A stretch of 64,000 nucleotides of DNA, from the NCBI RefSeq assembly GCF_000786205.1, contig NZ_JROH01000001.1:62001-126000 (forward strand), written 5' to 3'. The position numbers were made by a program, and so were the translations under genes. Numbering within the stretch: position 1 is the stretch's first letter; every line of letters begins with the position of its first letter. This DNA is from Sphingomonas sp. 37zxx. Lineage in GTDB: Bacteria > Pseudomonadota > Alphaproteobacteria > Sphingomonadales > Sphingomonadaceae. Of this stretch, positions 28,586-36,996 are shown one piece after another. The notes below the pieces were generated by a model. The model was not told the origin of the DNA. It was given only the letters and a program-made list of their open reading frames with translations, and did no database searches.

Positions 28586-28605
28586 GCGAAGGGGCTGGCC
28601 TTCGC
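28586..28605. terminator. Short hairpin after ppc
   Basis: GCGAAGG (28586-28592) and CCTTCGC (28599-28605) pair perfectly around a six-base loop, 12 bases after the ppc stop. No U-run follows, so its role as a terminator is weakly supported. Confidence 0.35.
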
Positions 28606-28630
28606 GCCGGCTTGCCCCCACATATCGCCG

Positions 28631-29395
28631 ATGCGCGCCCCCAAGCCCCAGATCATCCGAGTTATCGACCTAGAAACCACCGGCAACGCCCCGCCCGCCC
28701 ATGCGGTGTGCGAGATCGGCTGGCAGGACGTCGCGCTGGGCGAAGATGGCCGCTGGGAATTATATGGCGAGGGCGGATCGACGCTGGTGAACCCAGGGCG
28801 ACCGATCCCGCCGATTACGCAGGCGATCCACCACATCCTCGACGAACAGGTCGCCGATGCGCCCTATTGGCACGACGTCGCGCGCCAGGCGCTCGATCCG
28901 TGGCCGCGCCGGCTGGCGCTGGCGGCGCATCGCGCGAGCTTCGAGGAGCAATATTGCACCCCGCCGCTCACCCGATCGGCCGATTGGATCTGCACCTGGA
29001 AATGCGCGATGCGGCTATGGCCCGATTCGCCGAGCTTTTCGAACCAGGTGCTGCGCTATTGGCGCAGGCCCGAGGGGATCGATCATGCGCGCGGGCTGCC
29101 GATCCACCGCGCCTTTCCAGACGCTTATGTCACCGCGTTCCACCTGCGCGACATGCTCAATGAGTCGTCGCTGGCGCAATTGCTCGAATGGTCGCGCGTG
29201 CCCGGATTGTTGCCGCGCGTGCGCTATGGCCCCGATCGCGGCAAGGAATGGTCCGAGATCGAGGATGAATCGCTCCAGAAGTTCCTGGGCGACCGCGACG
29301 AGGATGTCCGCTTCACCGCCGAGACCGAACTGGCGCGGCGAAGCGAAGGCGGGTCGGTGGGCCGCCGCGATGCGAGCGACTGGCTGCTGATCTAG
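28631..29395 (+). CDS. 3'-5' exonuclease of the DEDD family (DnaQ-like)
   Basis: 254 residues. Exo I is VIDLETTGN (residues 11-19, Asp13 and Glu15) and Exo III is HRAFPDAYVT (His and Asp). The expected Exo II Asp is replaced: the segment reads AAHRASFEEQY, with Glu where DnaQ has Asp in HNxxFD. The C-terminal 80 residues are charged and not part of the domain. It may act in DNA or RNA processing; the substrate is unknown. Its stop codon overlaps that of the convergent purK in the sequence CTAG. Confidence 0.82.
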   Translation: MRAPKPQIIRVIDLETTGNAPPAHAVCEIGWQDVALGEDGRWELYGEGGSTLVNPGRPIPPITQAIHHILDEQVADAPYWHDVARQALDPWPRRLALAAHRASFEEQYCTPPLTRSADWICTWKCAMRLWPDSPSFSNQVLRYWRRPEGIDHARGLPIHRAFPDAYVTAFHLRDMLNESSLAQLLEWSRVPGLLPRVRYGPDRGKEWSEIEDESLQKFLGDRDEDVRFTAETELARRSEGGSVGRRDASDWLLI

Positions 29396-30471
29396 CGAAT
29401 CACTCGCGTGACATGCCCCATCTTGCGACCGGGGCGGCTCTCATGCTTGCCATAGAGGTGCACATGCGCGCCGGGGACCGACAGGAATCGCGCGGCTCCT
29501 GCTGCGTCGTCGCCGATCAGGTTGAGCATTTCGACGCTGGTGCCCGTCAGGCTGGTCGGCCCCAAGGGCGACCCGCAGATGGCGCGGATATGGTTTTCGA
29601 ATTGCGAGGTTTCGGCACCTTCGATCGTCCAATGGCCGCTATTGTGGACGCGCGGGGCCATTTCGTTGAAGATCGGACCCTCGGCACCGACGAAGAATTC
29701 GATCGCCAGCACTCCGACATGATCGAGCGCTTCGGCCACGCGACCGGCAAGCGCGGCGGCTTCGGTCCATTGCGCGGCGACTTCGGGCGGGGCGGGGAGC
29801 GTCGAGGTCGCGAGGATGCCGTCACGATGGACATTGTGTGGCGGGGCATAGCTGGTGGTGTCACCGTCCAGGCCGCGCACCAGCAGGATCGAGAATTCAT
29901 GGGTGAAATCGACGAACGCTTCGAGCACCGCCGGGCCGCCGCCGATCGTTGCCCAGGCGGCGTCGGCATCTTCGGGGGAGGCGATCCGGGCCTGCCCCTT
30001 GCCGTCATAGCCAAAGCGCGTGGTTTTCAGCACCGCTGGTGTGCCGATTTGCGCGATCGCGGCATCGAGTGCTGCGCGGTCGGCAACCGGCACCCAGGGT
30101 GCGGCGCGTCCGCCGAGCTGCTCGACGAAGCGCTTTTCGGCGACGCGGTCCTGCGCGGTCACCAGCGCCGCGATCGAAGGACGCACCGCGACGCGATCGG
30201 CCATGTCGGCAAGCGCTTCGGCGGCGACATTCTCGAACTCATAGGTGACGACATCGACGACGCTGGCGAATGCACCCAGCGCGGCGGCATCGTCATAGGC
30301 ACCGCGGGTGAAGGCGGCGGCGACGTCGTTGGCGGGGCCGGTGACCGGGGCATAGATGTGGCAGCGATAGCCAAGCTGCGCCGCCGCGATCGCCAGCATT
30401 CGGCCGAGCTGGCCGCTGCCAAGGATGCCGATCGTCGAGCCGGGAGCCAGGGCGGCGGGGGTATCGTTCAT
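29392..30471 (-). CDS. purK: 5-(carboxyamino)imidazole ribonucleotide synthase
   Basis: ATP-grasp enzyme of purine synthesis that converts AIR, ATP and bicarbonate to N5-CAIR, the substrate of PurE. 359 residues. Motifs: [13 protein letters not shown] near the start, [19 protein letters not shown], and the metal-binding [15 protein letters not shown]. It starts within purE (four-base overlap) and the two form an operon transcribed leftwards. The last bases overlap the convergent exonuclease. Confidence 0.96.
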   Translation of the reverse strand: MNDTPAALAPGSTIGILGSGQLGRMLAIAAAQLGYRCHIYAPVTGPANDVAAAFTRGAYDDAAALGAFASVVDVVTYEFENVAAEALADMADRVAVRPSIAALVTAQDRVAEKRFVEQLGGRAAPWVPVADRAALDAAIAQIGTPAVLKTTRFGYDGKGQARIASPEDADAAWATIGGGPAVLEAFVDFTHEFSILLVRGLDGDTTSYAPPHNVHRDGILATSTLPAPPEVAAQWTEAAALAGRVAEALDHVGVLAIEFFVGAEGPIFNEMAPRVHNSGHWTIEGAETSQFENHIRAICGSPLGPTSLTGTSVEMLNLIGDDAAGAARFLSVPGAHVHLYGKHESRPGRKMGHVTRVIR

Positions 30472-30953
30472 GCTGGTACCTCGGGAACGCGGTTCGTTTG
30501 CTGGGTGCGCCAGTCGATGAGGCGGTCGCGCAATTCGGCGTCCTCCAGCGCGAGGATCGATGCGGCCATCAGGCCGGCATTGGTCGCGCCGGCGGCACCG
30601 ATCGCGAGCGTGCCGACGGGAACGCCGGCGGGCATCTGGACGATCGAGAGCAGGCTATCCATGCCGCTCAGCGCCTTTGACTGCACCGGTACGCCGAGCA
30701 CCGGCAGATGAGTCATCGCCGCGACCATGCCAGGCAGATGCGCTGCGCCGCCAGCACCCGCGACGACGATCTTCAGGCCGCGCGTGGCGGCGCTTTCGGC
30801 ATAATCGTGCAGCCGCTGGGGCGTGCGGTGCGCCGACACGACGCGCGTTTCATAGGGGACATCCAGCGTATCGAGCATGTCTGCGGCGGCGCGCATCGTC
30901 TCCCAATCGGAGGTGCTGCCCATGATAATGCCGACCAACGGTGCCCGTGTCAT
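30468..30953 (-). CDS. purE: N5-carboxyaminoimidazole ribonucleotide mutase
   Basis: 161 residues. Moves the carboxylate of N5-CAIR to give CAIR. It shows [14 protein letters not shown], the catalytic [20 protein letters not shown] and [22 protein letters not shown]. The ATG at 30953 was chosen because the mutase core starts right after it; a longer frame reads through the promoter region. First gene of the purEK operon, overlapping purK by four bases (ATGA). Confidence 0.96.
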   Translation of the reverse strand: MTRAPLVGIIMGSTSDWETMRAAADMLDTLDVPYETRVVSAHRTPQRLHDYAESAATRGLKIVVAGAGGAAHLPGMVAAMTHLPVLGVPVQSKALSGMDSLLSIVQMPAGVPVGTLAIGAAGATNAGLMAASILALEDAELRDRLIDWRTQQTNRVPEVPA

Positions 30954-31039
30954 GCTCGCTCCCAAGCCGTTAGGAGCGCGATGTCCTAGCGGCGGCGGCG
31001 GGGCAGGGCAATCCGCACAGGTGCTTCTTTCGGACGCGC

Positions 31040-32272
31040 TCAGCCGCCGGAACGCAGCGCCTGTTCGCGCTCGTTGATGTAATCGCGGGTAAGCGGCAGC
31101 GCATCGCGGTCGCGCGCGAACTGAACCTGATAGTTGACCAGGCCGCCATGATCGAAACTCACCTGGCTGCCGGCAAGATAATAGGTCCACATCCGGTAAA
31201 ACCGCTCGTCATAGAGCGCGACGATCGCATCCTTGGCGGCGACGACGCGATCATACCATTGCGCCAGCGTGTAGCCATAATGGCGGCGCAGCACCTCGAC
31301 ATCGGTGACGAACATCCGCAGCCCTTCATTGGCGCGGATGATTTCGGACAAGGCAGGGATATAGCCGCCGGGGAAGATATATTTGGCGGTGAAGGCATCG
31401 GTGACGCCGGGGCCGCCCGCGCGGCCGATGGTGTGGAGCAGCATCACCCCGGTCGGCGTGAGCAGCTCGCGGACCTTGCGCATGAAGGCACCGTAATGCG
31501 CCGGGCCGACATGTTCGAACATGCCCACCGAGACGATCCGGTCGAATTGGCCGGTGACGTCGCGATAGTCGATCAGCTCGAACTTCACCTGCGCCGAAAC
31601 GCCCGCTTCCTCGGCGCGGCGGCGCGCGACCTTTAGCTGCTCCTCCGACAGGGTGACGCCAAGCACATCGGCCCCGGTCTTGGCGTTGAGATACAGCGCC
31701 ATGCCGCCCCAGCCGCAGCCGATGTCGAGCACGCGCATGCCGGGTTCGATCGCGAGCTTGGCGGCGATATGCGCCTTTTTGTCGTCCTGCGCCTGTTCGA
31801 GCGTATTCGAGGGATCGGTATAATAAGCGCAGCTATATTGCCGGTCGGCATCGAGGAACAGGTCGTACAGACGATCGCTGAGGTCATAGTGATGCGCGAC
31901 GTTGCGCTTCGATCGCCGCGCCATGTTCACCCGATCGATCCGGAAGCGGACATTGTCGAAATGACGGCGGAACGCGCTGGCGTCTAGTGTCCCGCGCCCC
32001 TCCTCCCAGCGATTATTGGCGGTAGCGATCGCAAGGAAATCCCGAATGTCGCCGTGTTCGATCAGCAACCGCCCGTCCATGAATGCCTCGGCCGAGCCCA
32101 GCGACGGATCGGCAAGCAATTGCCGAAGCGCGCGGCTGTCGGCGAAGCGGATCGCCACCGGCTTCATCGCCGGATCGGCGGTGCCGTAGGTGGCGGTGCG
32201 GCCGCCGGGGAAGGTTACGGTGAGTTCGCCGCGACGAATGGCACGCGACAGGAAGCGATCAATCAAGGACAT
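31040..32272 (-). CDS. cfa: Cyclopropane-fatty-acyl-phospholipid synthase family protein
   Basis: 410 residues. The N-terminal lipid-binding region is followed by the SAM-dependent core: YSCAYY, the SAM motif [36 protein letters not shown] and [15 protein letters not shown] synthases add a methylene group from SAM to the double bond of membrane phospholipid chains, making cyclopropane fatty acids that resist acid and oxidative stress. Related enzymes of the family make other methylated lipids, so the product is not certain. It is divergent from the LOV-HTH gene with 134 bases between starts. Confidence 0.9.
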   Translation of the reverse strand: MSLIDRFLSRAIRRGELTVTFPGGRTATYGTADPAMKPVAIRFADSRALRQLLADPSLGSAEAFMDGRLLIEHGDIRDFLAIATANNRWEEGRGTLDASAFRRHFDNVRFRIDRVNMARRSKRNVAHHYDLSDRLYDLFLDADRQYSCAYYTDPSNTLEQAQDDKKAHIAAKLAIEPGMRVLDIGCGWGGMALYLNAKTGADVLGVTLSEEQLKVARRRAEEAGVSAQVKFELIDYRDVTGQFDRIVSVGMFEHVGPAHYGAFMRKVRELLTPTGVMLLHTIGRAGGPGVTDAFTAKYIFPGGYIPALSEIIRANEGLRMFVTDVEVLRRHYGYTLAQWYDRVVAAKDAIVALYDERFYRMWTYYLAGSQVSFDHGGLVNYQVQFARDRDALPLTRDYINEREQALRSGG

Positions 32273-32406
32273 GGCTGCCTGCTAGCCCATAACCAGTGTG
32301 ATGCAAACGACACGCTGCGGCGCGGTATCGGAACAATGTCAAAAATGAGGACCGGGTACGCCGGCTGGACTGGATAACGCCCATCCCACGCACTATATTG
32401 CTGGTA

Positions 32407-33033
32407 ATGGCTACGATCTCTCCGAATGCTCCCCGGCTCGAAGCTACTTTCGAAGGCTTGATCGAAAATAGTCCGATCGCGTCGGTGATCAGTAATCCGC
32501 GATTGCAAGACAACCCTATCGTTGCTTGCAACGAAGCGTTTTGCCATCTTACCGGCTATCCGCGCGACCAAGTGGTCGGGCGCAATTGCCGCTTCCTCTC
32601 GGGGCCGGGCACCGAACCCTGGCTGACCGAGGAAATTCGTGCGGGCGTTCGAGAACACCGCCCGACGCTGGTCGAGATCCTGAACTACAAAGCCGACGGC
32701 ACACCGTTCCGTAACGCGGTGCTGGTCGCGCCGATCTATGACGAAACCGACGAACTGTTGTATTTCTTGGGCTCGCAAGTTGAGATTCCCGAAGGAGCGA
32801 CCGGACCTTCGAACAGCCGCCGGATCAAGGCCGCCGAAACGGTGAAGGCTTTGTCCGAACGCCAGCGCCAGGTGCTCGAAATGGTCGCCAAGGGCCTGCT
32901 GAACAAGCAGATTGCAGGCATTTTGGGGCTGTCGGAAAAGACGGTGAAGATGCACCGCGCGATCGTGATGGAGCGACTGGGTATTCACCGCACCGCTGAA
33001 ATGGTGCGCGTGGCGGTTGAGGCTGGGTTATAA
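32407..33033 (+). CDS. LOV-HTH blue-light-responsive transcription factor (EL222-like)
   Basis: About 208 residues. The N-terminal PAS/LOV domain carries GRNCRFLSG with the photoactive Cys61 (bases 32587-32589); Asn60 and the downstream [11 protein letters not shown] and FLGSQVEI are conserved for flavin binding. The usual Gln after GRNCRFL is Ser here. The C-terminal LuxR/GerE HTH is [15 protein letters not shown], then [21 protein letters not shown]. In Erythrobacter EL222, blue light forms a flavin-Cys adduct that frees the HTH to dimerise and bind DNA. The ATG at 32407 fits better than the TTG at 32398. Probable targets include the divergent cfa. Confidence 0.88.
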   Translation: MATISPNAPRLEATFEGLIENSPIASVISNPRLQDNPIVACNEAFCHLTGYPRDQVVGRNCRFLSGPGTEPWLTEEIRAGVREHRPTLVEILNYKADGTPFRNAVLVAPIYDETDELLYFLGSQVEIPEGATGPSNSRRIKAAETVKALSERQRQVLEMVAKGLLNKQIAGILGLSEKTVKMHRAIVMERLGIHRTAEMVRVAVEAGL

Positions 33034-33037
33034 GGCT

Positions 33038-33056
33038 CCGGCTACAGGATAGCCGG
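33038..33056. terminator. Hairpin after the LOV-HTH gene
   Basis: CCGGCTA and TAGCCGG (33038-33044 and 33050-33056) pair perfectly around CAGGA, four bases after the stop codon. There is no U-run. Confidence 0.4.
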
Positions 33057-33097
33057 TGGCGATAAATGGAAAGCTGGCGCTAGGCGCGCGATAGGTC

Positions 33098-33922
33098 GTG
33101 GCGTACAGCGCGGAGATGGTGTCGCAAATCTCTCCCTCCGCTCAAGCCGTTAGCCAAGCGCACCAAGTGCGGATCGCTGCTGAAGTTGTTTTCGGTTTTC
33201 CGGAGCCCAAGGAAACGCTGCTCGAAGCGCCGGTGAGCATCCGCAAAGGTATCTACGACGTCGATTTCGTCGGTGCCTATAGCTACCTAGGTGGGCGCGA
33301 GACGTTCATTCGTCACGTTTCGACGATTGGTCGATTTTGTTCGATCGCAAGCAACATCGTTTCGGGTCAAGTCGAACATCCGACCGACTTTCTGTCCGCA
33401 TCACCGGTTTTGACCGGCTTCGACGAGTTCGGCGATTTAAGCCAGTTTTATGGTGACAACCGTCTAATGGTTGACAAGGCAGTCGCCGCGATCGGCAATT
33501 CGATGTCGAACCGGATTGAAAAGATCAGCATCGGCAATGATGTCTGGATCGGCGAAGGCGCATTTATTCGACGCGGCGTTAAAATCGGCGATGGCGCGGT
33601 AATTGCCGCGCGTTCGGTCGTCACCAAAGATGTCGCGCCATATGCGATTGTTGGCGGTTCTCCCGCTAAGGTCATCCGGTTCCGATTCGAGCAGAAGGTA
33701 ATAGACGCGCTACTTGGGCTGCAATGGTGGAACTATGGCTTGTCCGCGATCAAGGGGGCCGATTTCACCGATGTCGATCAAGCGATCCTAGCCATTGAGC
33801 GCAACATCGCGTCTGGCGATGCCCAGCCGTACAGCGGAAGGCTCGTTAAAATTGGCGAAGACGGGCAGGCCACCGCGTGGCACTACAGTCGTGAGCAAAA
33901 CGCTTTGTTGCCCCGCGCCTAA
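33098..33922 (+). CDS. Left-handed beta-helix acetyltransferase (CatB/XAT-like)
   Basis: 274 residues. Hexapeptide-repeat signatures include [36 protein letters not shown] and [19 protein letters not shown]. The typical CoA-binding end [14 protein letters not shown] follows. Members O-acetylate sugars, xenobiotics or streptogramins. Base composition is less GC-rich at third positions than in neighbours (codons such as TTT, ATT, GTT, CTA are frequent), which suggests a more recent acquisition. Start GTG at 33098; an ATG at 33116 is possible. The acceptor is unknown. Confidence 0.82.
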   Translation: MAYSAEMVSQISPSAQAVSQAHQVRIAAEVVFGFPEPKETLLEAPVSIRKGIYDVDFVGAYSYLGGRETFIRHVSTIGRFCSIASNIVSGQVEHPTDFLSASPVLTGFDEFGDLSQFYGDNRLMVDKAVAAIGNSMSNRIEKISIGNDVWIGEGAFIRRGVKIGDGAVIAARSVVTKDVAPYAIVGGSPAKVIRFRFEQKVIDALLGLQWWNYGLSAIKGADFTDVDQAILAIERNIASGDAQPYSGRLVKIGEDGQATAWHYSREQNALLPRA

Positions 33923-33981
33923 AGCGGGTTCTCCGCGCTTGTTCAGGATCCTATCCAACGCCCGCCAGCGAGCGATAGCCG

Positions 33982-34158
33982 ATGCGAACTAAAGCCAGCG
34001 TCTGCGCGCGCAAAAGGCGGTTCGGTTCGGCGGGCGAGGCCGCCGATCATGCGGTGGCGATCGGGTTGCCGTTGCTGCCCTATCGCTGCGATCGGTGTGA
34101 CCTTTTTCATCTGACCAGCCGGACCAAGGGGAAATGGCGACCATTGCCCAAGCCGTGA
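33982..34158 (+). CDS. Small CxxC-containing protein
   Basis: 58 residues, just below most length cut-offs. The N-terminus is basic (MRTKASVCARKRRFGS), followed by a short helix and the C-terminal YRCDRCDLFHLTSRTKGKW, a CxxC plus His arrangement that could bind zinc. I recall similar small proteins with a terminal CxxxxHLTSRTKG signature in sphingomonads, sometimes called hypothetical. It lies in what would otherwise be a 315-base gap between two genes. No SD is obvious. The function is unknown. Confidence 0.7.
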   Translation: MRTKASVCARKRRFGSAGEAADHAVAIGLPLLPYRCDRCDLFHLTSRTKGKWRPLPKP

Positions 34159-34237
34159 CGCTCGGCTTGTCGCCCCACGCGCTTTTGGCTTATGCGCCTC
34201 CAAGCGATCCAGCCCGAATAGTGGAAGCGACCCCGAT

Positions 34238-34915
34238 TTGATCCCCCGCGAATTGATCGGCACCGCGCAGGTGCCCGACGGCGAAGAACTCAAGCTGTTT
34301 CGGCGCGGCGACGATTTCATGATCGTCCTGCAACGCAACGAGCTGATGAACAGTCGAATGAGCGGGTCTGAGGAAGCGCTGGCGACGATGACCTGCGAGC
34401 GGCTGGCGCAGCGCAAGGCGCTGCGTATCCTGATCGGCGGCTATGGCATGGGGTTCACGCTGCGAGCGGCGCTTGCGGTGCTGCCGGGCGATGCCGAACT
34501 GGTGGTCGCCGAACTGGTGCCCGAGATCGTCGCATGGGCGAAGGGACCGATGGCGGCGCTGACCGCCGGATGCCTGGACGACGCGCGTGTTTCGGTGGTG
34601 TTCGAGGATGTCGCGGCCTCGATCGACAAGGCCAAGGGCGAATATGACGCGATCCTGCTCGATGTCGACAACGGCCCTGACGGGCTGACCCGGCTGGGCA
34701 ATGACCGGCTCTATTCGTCGAGGGGGGTGGCGGCGGTGCGGCGGGCGCTGAAGCCCGGCGGGGTGCTGGCGGTGTGGTCAGCCGCGCCCGATGCCCCGTT
34801 CGCGCGGCGGCTGCGTGAGGGTGACCTGACGGTCGACGAAGTCGTCGTGCGCGCGCGCAGCAACGGCAAGGGCGCGCGCCACGTCATCTGGTTCGCGCGG
34901 CGGCCTGAGGCATGA
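34238..34915 (+). CDS. Spermidine synthase-like methyltransferase-fold protein
   Basis: 225 residues, with a Rossmann fold. Motif I is LIGGYGMGFTLRAAL, followed by LVVAELVPEIVAWAKG and the aminopropyltransferase-like YDAILLDVDNGPDGLT. The protein is shorter than true SpeE (about 280 residues), lacks the first beta-strand domain and lacks the active-site GGGDG motif (it has GGYGM). So a spermidine synthase activity is not assured; it may use SAM or decarboxylated SAM on an unknown substrate. The TTG start is at 34238. Confidence 0.7.
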   Translation: MIPRELIGTAQVPDGEELKLFRRGDDFMIVLQRNELMNSRMSGSEEALATMTCERLAQRKALRILIGGYGMGFTLRAALAVLPGDAELVVAELVPEIVAWAKGPMAALTAGCLDDARVSVVFEDVAASIDKAKGEYDAILLDVDNGPDGLTRLGNDRLYSSRGVAAVRRALKPGGVLAVWSAAPDAPFARRLREGDLTVDEVVVRARSNGKGARHVIWFARRPEA

Positions 34916-35037
34916 CGGGGGACCACCCCGCGCCGGGGAGCCGAATCCCGATCTGGGTCGTAGCGCCGACAAGGTAAGGCATGGCGGCGGCTTTCCGCGC
35001 GTGGCAGGTCGGAGCATCCGATTTCACGAAAGAGCCG

Positions 35038-35970
35038 ATGATGCGCATTTTCGCATGCCTAGCCGCCACCAGCCTGCTCGCCGCGCCTGCTTTTCCCCAG
35101 GGCGAGGGGCCGTTCACCGTCGTCGAACAGGGCCGGAGCTTCGGCAATCTATATGATGCGGTGCAGGCGATCGGCGACGGCACGGGGACGATCCGGATCG
35201 CGCCGGGGCGCTATCGCGACTGCGCGGTGCAAGAGGCGGGGCGGATCAGCTTCGTCGCGACGACGCCGGGCAGCGTGGTGTTCGATTCGGCGATCTGCGA
35301 GGACAAGGCGACGTTCGTGCTGCGCGGGCGGGGCAGCAAGGTGGACGGGATCGTCTTCACCCGCACCTTCGTAAACGACGGCAATGGCGCTGGCATCCGG
35401 ATCGAGAAGGGTGACCTCGAGGTCGTCAATTCGATGTTCGTCGATGGCCAGTGCGGCATCCTGTCGGCGAGCGATCCGCAATCGACGATCAGCGTCGACA
35501 AATCGACCTTCGCGCGGCTGGGCAAGCATCCCGACGGATCGGGCGCGCACGCGCTGTATATCGGCGACTATGGCGCGCTGAAGGTGACGCGATCGCGCTT
35601 CGAGCAGGGCACCGGCGGTCATTATGTCAAGAACCGCGCCCCGCGGGTCGAGATCGTCGACAACAGCTTCGACGACAGCAAGGGACAGGCGACCAATTAT
35701 ATGATCGACCTGTCGAACGGCGCGGTGGGGCGGATCGCCGACAACAGCTTCGTCCAGGGGAACGGCAAGGACAATTGGACGACGATGATCACCGTCGCGC
35801 CCGAGGGGGCCGAGAACGTATCGGCGGGTCTGGTGGTGGAGAATAACCGCGCATCGACGGTGCCGGGATTCAGGAACGATACCGTGCTGGTGCGGAACTG
35901 GTCGAGTGATAAGCTGGTGTTGCGCGGTAATATGCTGAGCGGTCGGATGACCGAATATGCGCGGCAATAA
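35038..35970 (+). CDS. Exported right-handed beta-helix protein
   Basis: 310 residues. A signal peptide (MMRIFACLAATSLLAAPAFPQ) is followed by repeats of the parallel beta-helix type: GTIRIAPGRYRDC, VDGIVFTRTFV, IRIEKGDLEVVNS, VTRSRFEQGTGGHYVKN, VEIVDNSFDDSKGQ and IADNSFVQG. The family includes polysaccharide lyases and mannuronan epimerases, but no catalytic motif is clear. Likely periplasmic or secreted. A downstream lipoprotein hydrolase is 12 bases away on the same strand, so the two may form an operon. Confidence 0.75.
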   Translation: MMRIFACLAATSLLAAPAFPQGEGPFTVVEQGRSFGNLYDAVQAIGDGTGTIRIAPGRYRDCAVQEAGRISFVATTPGSVVFDSAICEDKATFVLRGRGSKVDGIVFTRTFVNDGNGAGIRIEKGDLEVVNSMFVDGQCGILSASDPQSTISVDKSTFARLGKHPDGSGAHALYIGDYGALKVTRSRFEQGTGGHYVKNRAPRVEIVDNSFDDSKGQATNYMIDLSNGAVGRIADNSFVQGNGKDNWTTMITVAPEGAENVSAGLVVENNRASTVPGFRNDTVLVRNWSSDKLVLRGNMLSGRMTEYARQ

Positions 35971-35982
35971 GGGGGCAATCGA

Positions 35983-36831
35983 GTGAGGGGTCGCACGCCA
36001 ACGCTGTTTGCCCTGTCGTTCGCGCTGGGCGGCTGTACCGTGGCGATCAACCAGGACAGTTTCTTCCCGCAAACCATGCCAGCCCCCGCTGCCGCGCTCA
36101 CCGCGCCGCCGGGCTATACGATGGAAGAAGCGTTGATCGTCCTGCCATCGGTGGGGGCGGTGCATGTCGTCCGGCTGGACAACCCGGCGAGCGAGGCGAC
36201 GCTGATCTATAGCGGCGGCAATGGCAGTTTCGTGGCCGGGCAGAGCCAGATGGCGGCGGCGCTGGCCGACGCGGCCAAGACCGACATCATCCTGTATGAC
36301 TATCCCGGCCGTGGCGGCACCACCGTGCCGCCGACGATCGACGCTTCGCTGGCGAACGGTCCGGCGTTGCTCGAGGCGCTGCGCGCACGCGGCTGGATCG
36401 GGCGTGCGGGGCTGTTCGCCTATGGCCTGTCCTTTGGCGGATCGCAGGCGGCGGCGATGGTCCGCAATGGCGGCTTTGACGGGCTGATCATCGAAGGGAG
36501 CGCAGCCGACATTCCGCGCATCGGTCGCGGTTTCGTGCCTGCACTTGTCCGGCCCTTTGTGCTGCTGCGCGTCGATCCCGTCCTCGCCCGGTTTGAATAT
36601 GCCGAGTATGCGATCGCAAGTGGCGCGCCGATCCTGCTGGTCTCGTCCGCCGATGACAGGATCGTCGCCGCCCCGATCATGCGCGATTTTGCCACAGACC
36701 TGCGCGCAAAAAAGGTCGATGTGACCTTTGTCAGCGTACCCGGCGGGCATGGCAGAGCGCTGGGCGATCCTGCGGCGCGGGCGGCGGTGACTCGCTTTCT
36801 GGCCACGCATGCGCGACCGGCTGGCGGCTAG
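35983..36831 (+). CDS. Lipoprotein alpha/beta hydrolase
   Basis: 282 residues starting at GTG 35983. The signal peptide ends in FALGGC, a lipobox with Cys18, so it is probably a membrane lipoprotein. The serine-hydrolase fold shows AYGLSFGGSQA (nucleophile Ser in GxSxG), SSADDRIVAAP (acid) and PGGHGRALG (His). The hydrolysed ester or amide is unknown. Its TAG stop is part of an inverted repeat. Follows the beta-helix gene by 12 bases. Confidence 0.78.
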   Translation: MRGRTPTLFALSFALGGCTVAINQDSFFPQTMPAPAAALTAPPGYTMEEALIVLPSVGAVHVVRLDNPASEATLIYSGGNGSFVAGQSQMAAALADAAKTDIILYDYPGRGGTTVPPTIDASLANGPALLEALRARGWIGRAGLFAYGLSFGGSQAAAMVRNGGFDGLIIEGSAADIPRIGRGFVPALVRPFVLLRVDPVLARFEYAEYAIASGAPILLVSSADDRIVAAPIMRDFATDLRAKKVDVTFVSVPGGHGRALGDPAARAAVTRFLATHARPAGG

Positions 36832-36903
36832 TGGTCCGATTCTGACATTTGCTACCCCCTTCGGCTCAGTCAGGAGCAAATGTCAGAATCTCCAGGACCA
36901 CTA
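36829..36903. repeat. Bulged palindrome copy 1
   Basis: Left arm 36829-36853 (begins TAGTGGTCC, ends TGACATTTGCT) pairs with the right arm 36875-36903, which has an extra TCCA bulge. Loop of 21 bases. The first three bases are the TAG stop of the lipoprotein hydrolase. The core GACATTTGC recurs as GACATTCGC in the neighbouring copy. Confidence 0.8.
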
Positions 36904-36917
36904 GCAATTATGTGATT

Positions 36918-36996
36918 CTAGTGGATTTTATGATTTTGACATTCGCAGCGAGAGCGTGCCGCAGGCGGGATGCGAATGTCAAAATCAATCCACTAG
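36918..36996. repeat. Bulged palindrome copy 2
   Basis: Left arm 36918-36947 (CTAGTGG...GACATTCGCA) pairs with 36971-36996 (TGCGAATGTC...CCACTAG) except for a four-base bulge, loop of 23 bases. The right arm contains the stop codon (36993-36995) of the converging asparagine-synthetase-like gene. It is related to copy 1 and may act as bidirectional terminator. Confidence 0.8.

Noticed and set aside
34238-34915. True spermidine synthase (speE)
   Set aside because: Too short and missing the GGGDG motif and N-terminal beta domain, so only the fold is claimed.
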